From NCBI RefSeq assembly GCF_031457805.1, contig NZ_JAVDXI010000007.1, forward strand, positions 124,001 to 188,000: a stretch of 64,000 nucleotides of DNA, read 5' to 3'. The first letter of the stretch is position 1. The number at the start of each line of letters is the position of its first letter. The notes beneath the pieces were generated by a model. That model searched no databases, was not told the DNA's origin, and worked only from the letters and a program-made list of their open reading frames with translations. The position numbers and the translations under genes are program-made. This document shows, in pieces, positions 16,335 to 22,780 of the stretch. The stretch is from Caulobacter sp031457805. GTDB lineage: Bacteria; Pseudomonadota; Alphaproteobacteria; Caulobacterales; Caulobacteraceae.

Positions 16335-19186
16335 CAGCGCTTCCGCGCCACGACCACGACCGGTTGACCGGCGTACTCGACTGCGGCGTCGCCCGCCGCG
16401 TCGAAGTCTGTCGGCTTGGCGCCCCCGACCCCATTGGCGCCGATGAAGCGGATCTTGAACACCCGCTTGTCCGCCATGCCGTCGAACTTGCCCGACCGCG
16501 CGCCGATCACCACCCGCCCCGCGGCGTCGTCATAGCTGATCGGGATGCGGCTGTAGGCGCCGCGCTGATAGGCCATCGACAGGCCGTCGTCCTCGTAGAG
16601 CTCGAACTTGCCGTCCTTGCCCGTGTAGATGACCAAAGTGATCGGCGCGTCGGGCTTCTCGCCGATGTACTGCTGCACCTCGGTGGTCGGCACGATCGCG
16701 CCGGCTTTCACGAACAGCGGCATCCGGTTCAGCGGCGCGGCGGCCTGGATGGTCTGGCCGCCCGCATGGGCCTTGCCAGTCTCGAAGTCGTACCAGGTGG
16801 TCCCGGCCGGCAGATAGACCGCGCGCGAGCGGGCCTTGAACTGGGTGACCGGCGCCACCAGGAACGACGGACCATAGAGGTACTGGTCGTCGATATTGCG
16901 GGCCTTCAGGTCCTGCGGGAAGTCCATGACCAGGCCGCGCATGATGGTGCCGTCGCGATGATAGGTCTCGCCCGCCAGGGTCAGGGTGTAGGGCGTCAGC
17001 CGGTAGCGCAGCTTGTTGTACCAGACCAGCGAGTCGTAGACCTCGCTGCCTTCGTCGGCCAGGTTCCAGATCTCGCGGAACGGCTCCTCGCCATGGCTGC
17101 GGAACAGCGGGCTGAAGGCGCCGAACTGGTACCAGCGCAGGTTCAGCTCCTGCCACTCGGGCCAGTGCTGGGGCTCCTTCTTGATGTAACGATCCTCGAC
17201 CGAGAAGCCGCCGATGTCGGTGGTCCAGTTGGGCACGCCGGTCATCGACAGGTTCACGCCGGCCGAGATCTGGTCGCGGAAGTCGTCCCAGCGCGCCACC
17301 ACGTCGCCGCTCCACAGCGCCACGCCCTGGCGCTGGATGCCGCCGAAGCCCGACCGCGAGAAGATGTACGAACGCTTGTTGGGGGTTCGCTCATGCTCGC
17401 CGTCGAAGACGCTCTGGGTGTGGATCAGCGGGTAGGAATTGAAGAACTCCGCGCCCGGCCCCTTGGCCGTCGGCCCCATGCGCAGGGTGCGCTCGGGGAT
17501 GTCGAGGTTGGAGTGCATGTCCGGCTCGTTGCTGTCCATCCACCAGGCGTCGATGCCGATGCCGCCCAGATTGTCCTTGATCTGGCGCCAGTAGATGTCG
17601 CGCGCTTCCTTCGTATAGGGGTCGTAGAACGAGTTCAGATAGCCCGGCCCCACCCAGTCCAGCGCGCCCTGCTCGACATTGCGGCGATACATGAAGCCCT
17701 TGGCGTCCAGCTCCTTGTAGTTGTCGGTGGTCGGATAGAACTTCGGCCAGATCGAGATCATGAAGTGGGCGTTCATGCCGTGAACGTCCGACAGCATCTT
17801 CTTTGGGTCGGGGAAGCGCGTCTCGTCGAACTTGTGGCTGCCCCAGCTGTCGTCTTTCCAGTAGCGCCAGTCGAGGACGATGTTGTCGAGCGGCACGCCG
17901 CGCTTGCGGTACTCCTTAACCACCCCGACCAGCTCGTCCTGGGTGTTGTAGCGCTGGCGGCTCTGCCAGAAGCCATAGGCCCAGCGCGGCAGGGCCTGGG
18001 CCTTGCCGGTCAGCTCGCGATAGCCGCTGACGACCTGATCCAGGTTCTCGCCCGCCACGAAATAGTAGTCGACCGCGTGGGCGACGTCCGAGGTCAGGGT
18101 CAGCGACTTCTGCTCGGCGGCGGGAAGCGGATTGTTGTGCAGCAGCGCGATATAGCCGTCGTTGGGCTCCCACTCGACCTTCACCTTGTGACGGCTGCCC
18201 GCCTTCATCGGGGCGGTGAAGTTGTGGAACCACGGGTTCCAGTTCTGCCGCCAGCGATCGATCTTCAGCTGGCCGTCGATCCACAGCTTGGCGTAGCTGG
18301 ACGAGTAGAGCTTGAACTTCTGCAGGCCGCTGACCCCGCCCTCGACCGAGCCTTCCCAGACGACCTTGGCGCCGCGCAGCGGCTTCTTGTCGGGCCCGGT
18401 CAGCTCGGCCGGCCACTTGGGCAGGTCGTCCAGGTACTGGTAGTCGATGTCCTGCTCGACGCGCGTCAGCTTCAGCTCGCCGTTGATATAGTACTTGGCG
18501 GTGAAGCCGCCCGGCTTGCCGCTGGCGTCGAAGATCTGCAGGTCGCGCGAGGCCAGGGCGTAGGGCGTCGGGTCGCCGAAGCGGCTGATTCCGTTGTTGT
18601 CCCACAGCACGCCGTAGTTGCGGGTCGACAGCACGAACGGGATGGCGATGGCGCGATTGTACTGGGCCAGCTCGACGTCCTGGCCGTTGTAGTTCATCTG
18701 GCCGTTCTGGTGCTGGCCCAGGCCGTAAAAGCCTTCGTCCGTGTTTGGATTAAACCGCTGGCTGATGGCGTAGAAGCCCTTGCCGTCGATCGTTAGCGGC
18801 TTGAAGTTCGAGCGCGTCTGCTCGGTCAGAACCGTCTTGCCGGCCGCGTCCTTGAACGACACCGCGCCCGTGGCCAGAGCCACCTCCGCCGTGGCCTTGC
18901 CGGCTTTCAGCACGACCTTGCCGCCGACTTGCTCGACGGTGAAACCGCTGGTCTTGGGCGTCGCGATGACCTGCAGGCTGGGCGGGACGCTGATCGTGTC
19001 GGTCGGCGAAGCGGTGATGCGGATGGCCCGGTCGCTCATCACCTGCAGCCGGACCGTCTTGGCCGGGCCCGAAGCGGGGGTGATGACCACGCCGTCGGCG
19101 GTCTTTTCAAAGCCGCCGTCCAGGGCCAGCGCCGAGGTCGAGGCCAGAAGAGCCAGCCCGAAGGCTGAGAGGGCTAGAATACGCAT
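16334..19186 (-). CDS. GH31 alpha-xylosidase with PA14 insert
   Basis: 950 aa. ATG 19186 begins a signal peptide (residues 1-22). GH31 N-terminal beta-domain, then an inserted PA14-like beta-barrel (about 235-350, with VWEGSVEGG and ELTGPDKKPLRG), then the barrel with GIDAWWMDSNEPDMHSN (nucleophile Asp near 550) and SMTGVPNWTTDIGGF. A PA14 insert within GH31 is the architecture of Cellvibrio Xyl31A, an alpha-xylosidase active on xyloglucan oligosaccharides; this and the cluster make alpha-xylosidase the best call over alpha-glucosidase. Second gene of an operon, 11 bases after GH35. Confidence 0.92.
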   Translation of the reverse strand: MRILALSAFGLALLASTSALALDGGFEKTADGVVITPASGPAKTVRLQVMSDRAIRITASPTDTISVPPSLQVIATPKTSGFTVEQVGGKVVLKAGKATAEVALATGAVSFKDAAGKTVLTEQTRSNFKPLTIDGKGFYAISQRFNPNTDEGFYGLGQHQNGQMNYNGQDVELAQYNRAIAIPFVLSTRNYGVLWDNNGISRFGDPTPYALASRDLQIFDASGKPGGFTAKYYINGELKLTRVEQDIDYQYLDDLPKWPAELTGPDKKPLRGAKVVWEGSVEGGVSGLQKFKLYSSSYAKLWIDGQLKIDRWRQNWNPWFHNFTAPMKAGSRHKVKVEWEPNDGYIALLHNNPLPAAEQKSLTLTSDVAHAVDYYFVAGENLDQVVSGYRELTGKAQALPRWAYGFWQSRQRYNTQDELVGVVKEYRKRGVPLDNIVLDWRYWKDDSWGSHKFDETRFPDPKKMLSDVHGMNAHFMISIWPKFYPTTDNYKELDAKGFMYRRNVEQGALDWVGPGYLNSFYDPYTKEARDIYWRQIKDNLGGIGIDAWWMDSNEPDMHSNLDIPERTLRMGPTAKGPGAEFFNSYPLIHTQSVFDGEHERTPNKRSYIFSRSGFGGIQRQGVALWSGDVVARWDDFRDQISAGVNLSMTGVPNWTTDIGGFSVEDRYIKKEPQHWPEWQELNLRWYQFGAFSPLFRSHGEEPFREIWNLADEGSEVYDSLVWYNKLRYRLTPYTLTLAGETYHRDGTIMRGLVMDFPQDLKARNIDDQYLYGPSFLVAPVTQFKARSRAVYLPAGTTWYDFETGKAHAGGQTIQAAAPLNRMPLFVKAGAIVPTTEVQQYIGEKPDAPITLVIYTGKDGKFELYEDDGLSMAYQRGAYSRIPISYDDAAGRVVIGARSGKFDGMADKRVFKIRFIGANGVGGAKPTDFDAAGDAAVEYAGQPVVVVARKR

Positions 19187-19197
19187 GGCTGTTCCCG

Positions 19198-20826
19198 TCA
19201 GTAGGTGGCGAGCTTGACCCGCAGGATCTGCGAGCCGCCGGTGAAGTTGAGGCCGTAGTCGGTCTGGTCGCCGTTCCACAGGCGGTCGAAGACCCACTGG
19301 CCGTTCTCGAAGTGGCCTTCCTCGACCCGCGCCAGCAGCATCGGCTTGCCGTCGGACTTGGCGCGGCCGAACTCGACGCGGACATGGCGGCCGGTGACCA
19401 GGAATTCGTCGGGCGAGAGCTGGGCGACGAGGCCGCCGCCCTCAGGACCTTGCGGTCCCGGCGCACGATCCTTCAGCCAGGCCCAGTCCGAGGCCCCGAA
19501 CTGCCACTTGCCGTAGCGAAGGCTGACCGTCCAGTCGCCCATGGTCGTCGTTTGCGCGGCGCGGTCATCAGGCTCGGCTCCGCCCCAGACCTTGCCCTCG
19601 AAGGACAGCCTGGCCCACGCGCGGGCCATCGGCGCCAGCAGGCGATAGTTGGCGGCGAAGGCCTCGATTGTCGCCTCGTCCACCTTGGCCGCGCCGAGCG
19701 GATAGTTGGCGTAGCCGGTATAGTCCATGCCGAACGGCGACCAGCCGATCCCCTGCCTGCCCAGGGTGGAGAACACATAGCGGGCATAGGCCGGATCATT
19801 GCCGGTCTCGGCGACGAACAGGGCGTTGTCGGGACGGCCATAGTGCCCCAGCACCGCCTCGTACTTCACCGACTCCTTCATGTAGATGTCGGGCGCAATC
19901 AGGTCGATCGAGGGGGCGGCGGCCTGCCAGACGCCGATGACGTTGTCTGTGGGGCCGCCGGCCGAATAGGACTTGGGATCGCCTGGCTTGATCGGATCGC
20001 GGAGGGCGGCGTTGACATACATCGGCAGCGGATAGACCGCCTTTCCTGCGGCGGCGACCTGGTCGACGAAGCGGCCGATGTGCCAGGCGTGGAAGACCTC
20101 GTCGGCGTCCTTGCCGAAGGCCTGGGACCACGTCCCCGGCTTGGCGCCGAGCGCCTTGACCAGAGCGGCGGGCGCGGGGCCGTCGAAAACCTTTTGAGCC
20201 GCCGGACCAAAGTCGCGCACCGTGCCGTAGGTGCCGGTCTCGTTCTCGACCTGGACCATGATGACGGTCTTCTGGGCGGAGTCCTTGGCCTTCAGATGGG
20301 TCATCAGGGCGACAAACGCCTTACGGTCGGCGTCGAGGGTCGACTTGGCCAGCGGCGACATCGAGTACGAGCGCTCGCCGGTCTCCTTCTTCAGGCGCGG
20401 GAAGCGCTTGTTGTCCAGCTTGACCCACTCGGGCGCATAGGACGGCGAAGAGTTCTTCCAGGTGCCGAACCACAGCAGGACGAGCCGCGCGTTACGCTCG
20501 CGGGCCTGGGTCAGCAGCAGGTCGAGGTAGGAAAAGTCGAACTGGCCCTCGACCGGCTCGATCTGCTCCCAGGCGATCGGAACCTGGACGGTGTTGGCCC
20601 CCATCTTCTCGATGACGGGCCAGACCTTTGGCATCTGCGAGGGCCAGGCGCTGGAATTGTTGACCTGGGCGCCCAGCATCAGGAACGGTGCACCGTCGAC
20701 CAGGAGGGCGTGGCGGCCGTCCTTGCTGACCAGCTTGGGCAGCGGCCGCTCGGCGTCCGCTGCGACCGCGCCGCCGGCCAAGGCAAGGCTCAGCGCGATG
20801 GCTGTCGCGAAGCGTGAAATCCCCAT
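19198..20826 (-). CDS. GH35 beta-galactosidase
   Basis: 542 aa, signal peptide about 1-23 (GGAVAA). Start: ATG 20826, with GGAGGAGG immediately upstream; an in-frame GTG 12 bases earlier is part of that ribosome site. GH35 features: PFLMLGAQVNNSSAWP (about 45), the acid/base motif MVQVENETG (Glu near 194) and the nucleophile segment FVAETGND (near 341). Length and type match CjBgl35A, which removes galactose from xyloglucan side chains. First gene of the GH35-GH31 operon; the leader carries a LacI-type operator and, farther upstream, a terminator and a second promoter/operator. Confidence 0.92.
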   Translation of the reverse strand: MGISRFATAIALSLALAGGAVAADAERPLPKLVSKDGRHALLVDGAPFLMLGAQVNNSSAWPSQMPKVWPVIEKMGANTVQVPIAWEQIEPVEGQFDFSYLDLLLTQARERNARLVLLWFGTWKNSSPSYAPEWVKLDNKRFPRLKKETGERSYSMSPLAKSTLDADRKAFVALMTHLKAKDSAQKTVIMVQVENETGTYGTVRDFGPAAQKVFDGPAPAALVKALGAKPGTWSQAFGKDADEVFHAWHIGRFVDQVAAAGKAVYPLPMYVNAALRDPIKPGDPKSYSAGGPTDNVIGVWQAAAPSIDLIAPDIYMKESVKYEAVLGHYGRPDNALFVAETGNDPAYARYVFSTLGRQGIGWSPFGMDYTGYANYPLGAAKVDEATIEAFAANYRLLAPMARAWARLSFEGKVWGGAEPDDRAAQTTTMGDWTVSLRYGKWQFGASDWAWLKDRAPGPQGPEGGGLVAQLSPDEFLVTGRHVRVEFGRAKSDGKPMLLARVEEGHFENGQWVFDRLWNGDQTDYGLNFTGGSQILRVKLATY

Positions 20827-20855
20827 CGCCTCCTCCACTCACGGCGCGCTCTACT

Positions 20856-20869
20856 TGGTAGCGCTACCA
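20856..20869. promoter_or_regulatory. LacI-type operator just upstream of GH35
   Basis: TGGTAGCGCTACCA, a perfect 14-bp palindrome 29 bases before the GH35 start codon. It closely resembles the xylose operator (TGTTAGCGCTACCA, as I recall it) of the C. crescentus xylX promoter bound by XylR, and the operon releases xylose, so xylose control is plausible (inference). Confidence 0.75.
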
Positions 20870-20930
20870 GTTCTTGATGGACGATCGCCGGGCTCTGCAG
20901 CGTCGGCAAGTCCGGGCTTCGCCACCAGTC

Positions 20931-20968
20931 AAAAAAATCCGCGCACCGTCGCAGGTGACGATGCGCGG
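20931..20968 (-). terminator. Strong minus-strand intrinsic terminator upstream of GH35
   Basis: On the minus strand CCGCGCA ... TGCGCGG with an inner CGTC/GACG pairing, followed by ATTTTTTT. It lies 105 bases before GH35 and about 110 bases after the likely start of transcription from 21081-21128. It therefore ends either a short RNA, an attenuated GH35 leader, or the receptor-halogenase mRNA. Confidence 0.85.
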
Positions 20969-21076
20969 GTCAGGACATCGCGCGGCCTCGGGGAGAGGCG
21001 CCGCGCGAGGCGCGCGAAGGCCGGTGAGCCCTTCCCCGCACCGACGAACCGGTAAGTGGCCCCGGCCCGACACGGC
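20931..21076 (-). ncRNA. Candidate small RNA or attenuated leader RNA
   Basis: About 145 bases run from the promoter-like element at 21081-21128 to the terminator at 20931-20968. The segment is GC-rich with several self-complementary blocks (for example GCCGGGGCC and CACCGGCC) and no ORF with a ribosome site. The same promoter/operator before the TonB receptor is instead followed by an ordinary short leader, so the extra RNA is specific to this side. Presence of a stable transcript is inference. Confidence 0.35.
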
Positions 21077-21080
21077 AAAA

Positions 21081-21128
21081 CTATAATCATATAATTCAGA
21101 CCAGCAAGCGGATTTGATAACGTTGTCA
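21081..21128 (-). promoter_or_regulatory. Promoter plus LacI-type operator, copy 1
   Basis: Minus strand: operator TGACAACGTTATCA (21128-21115), then TTGCTG, 16 bases, TATAGT. The segment contains ATTATA-TG-ATTATA, a direct repeat. The TonB receptor promoter at 25834-25882 has the same operator, spacing and ATTATA repeat, so the block is conserved over about 48 bases. The operator just upstream of the -35 position could bind an activator or a repressor. Confidence 0.7.
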
Positions 21129-21135
21129 GGTCGCT

Positions 21136-22647
21136 TCAGAGCGGCGTCGCCTTGCAGAAGCGGTCGATGAACGCCGCGTGCGGCGGCAGCGCCTCGGCGG
21201 CCTGCCGCACCGCCTCGCGGCGCCGACGCATACCGTCCGACAGCTCGGCCAGCGGGATCTGGTCAGCGCGCGAATCGTGCGCCTCGGGCACGATGTCCTG
21301 GCCCAGATAGATAGCCAGCCAGCTGGGCTCGAGGAACGAGTCCTCGGTCTTCAGCAAGGCCTCGCCGGTGCGCCGGAACCGCTGCAGCTGTTCCTTCAGG
21401 GCGTCCGGCGGATCGATGCTGCGAACATGCCGCCAGAACGGCGTGTCGTCGCGCTGGGCGGTCACATAGTGCAGCACGATGAAGTCGCGGATGTGCTCGA
21501 TCTCGGCGGCGCTGAGCGTGTTGAAGCGCTCGGAGCGCTTGGGGTCGAAGTCGCGGTCGGGGAAATACTCGATCAGGCGGCCGATCGCATTCTGGATCAG
21601 GTGGATGCTGGTGCTTTCCAGCGGCTCGATGAAGCCGGACGACAGCCCCACGGCCACGACGTTGCGGTTCCAGATCTTGCGGCGGCGTCCCGTGACGAAG
21701 CGCAAGGGTCGGGGCGTATCCAGGGCCTCGCCGTCCAGCTTGGACACCAGGGTCGCAGCCGCCTCGTCCTCGGAGATGAAGGCGTCGCAGAAGACATAGC
21801 CGTTCCCCGTGCGGTGCTGCAGCGGGATGCGCCAGCGCCAGCCGGCCGCGTCGGCGCTGGCGGTCGTATAGGGGGTCAGCTCGCCGACCCGCGCGCACGG
21901 GACCGCCAGGGCGCGGTTGACCGGAAGCCAGTGCGACCAGTCCTCATAGCCGGTCCCCAGCGCCTCCTCGATCAAGAGGCCCCGGAAGCCCGAGCAGTCG
22001 ATGAAGAGGTCGCCCTCGATGCGCCGGCCGTCTTCCAGCACCACCGCCTCGACGAAGCCGTCGGCGCCGCGCAGGTCGACCTTGGCGATCTTGCCCTCGG
22101 TGCGCGTGACGCCCCGCGCCTCGGCGTAGCCGCGCAGGTAACGCGCGTAGAGGCCGGCGTCGAACTGAAAGGCGTAGGCGTAGTTGGAATAGACCGAGCG
22201 CGGATCCGGAACCGGCGGCCGGAAGCGGTTCAGCGCCGCCATCTGGGTGGTCAGCGAATAGGCCTCGTGGCTGGTCGGATCGCCCGCCGTCCGCAGCCGC
22301 CGCCAATGATGGTGCGGCGAGACCCCGTCGATCTTGGGCCCATAGTCGCCAAAGCCGTGGAACCACCGCGAGCCCGGAACCCGCCAGTCCTCGAAGGCGA
22401 TGCCCAGCTTGAAGGTCGCCTGGGTGGCCTTGATGAAGTCGATCTCGTCGATGCCGAGCACGGCGTTGAAATTGCGGATCGGCGGGATCGTCGCCTCCCC
22501 CACCCCGACCGTGCCGATGGCCTCGGACTCGACCAGTTCGATCGCCGCGGGCTGATGCTCGAGGAAACGCGCCAGCGCGGCGGCCGTCATCCAGCCGGCG
22601 GTCCCGCCGCCGACGATCACCACCTTGCGTATGCGCCTGTCGTTCAT
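21136..22647 (-). CDS. Tryptophan-halogenase-like flavoprotein
   Basis: 503 aa FAD-dependent halogenase fold. Dinucleotide motif GGGTAGWMTAAAL at 13-25, the ATFKLGIAFEDW segment with the catalytic-position Lys at residue 80 (Lys79 in PrnA/RebH), a GWRWRIPL block (the W-x-W-x-I-P signature), and SGFIEPLEST near 335-345. ATG 22647 is preceded by GAGG. The gene follows the TonB receptor on the same strand, 133 bases away across a repeat. Such genes often accompany TonB receptors in Caulobacter and Xanthomonas; substrate and role there are not known to me, and no flavin reductase is adjacent. Confidence 0.9.
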   Translation of the reverse strand: MNDRRIRKVVIVGGGTAGWMTAAALARFLEHQPAAIELVESEAIGTVGVGEATIPPIRNFNAVLGIDEIDFIKATQATFKLGIAFEDWRVPGSRWFHGFGDYGPKIDGVSPHHHWRRLRTAGDPTSHEAYSLTTQMAALNRFRPPVPDPRSVYSNYAYAFQFDAGLYARYLRGYAEARGVTRTEGKIAKVDLRGADGFVEAVVLEDGRRIEGDLFIDCSGFRGLLIEEALGTGYEDWSHWLPVNRALAVPCARVGELTPYTTASADAAGWRWRIPLQHRTGNGYVFCDAFISEDEAAATLVSKLDGEALDTPRPLRFVTGRRRKIWNRNVVAVGLSSGFIEPLESTSIHLIQNAIGRLIEYFPDRDFDPKRSERFNTLSAAEIEHIRDFIVLHYVTAQRDDTPFWRHVRSIDPPDALKEQLQRFRRTGEALLKTEDSFLEPSWLAIYLGQDIVPEAHDSRADQIPLAELSDGMRRRREAVRQAAEALPPHAAFIDRFCKATPL

Positions 22648-22684
22648 GCCGACCGCCTCTTCGACAGCAAGATCGCCCTCGCCC

Positions 22685-22757
22685 TTCCACAAGCTCAGGG
22701 TGAGGACGATCTCGCGCCGGAACCCATCGGAAACCTCACCCTGAGCCTGTCGAAGGG
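22685..22757. repeat. Intergenic inverted repeat, CTCAGGGTGAGG family
   Basis: CACAAGCTCAGGGTGAGG and CCTCACCCTGAGCCTGTCG face each other across about 28 bases between receptor and halogenase genes. It can form a long hairpin in the transcript and may reduce expression of the halogenase relative to the receptor. Confidence 0.7.
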
Positions 22758-22780
22758 CGAGGTTTCCGTTTTCGCCAAAC

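Noticed and set aside
16364..18796. An 810-aa open frame on the plus strand opposite GH31
   Set aside because: It is the antisense shadow of a high-GC gene: His/Val/Gly/Arg-rich, no domain, no ribosome site.
20864..21073. A 69-aa GTG-started ORF in the region between GH35 and its upstream promoter
   Set aside because: Arg/Cys-rich, no ribosome site, crosses the terminator hairpin; the segment fits an untranslated RNA better.
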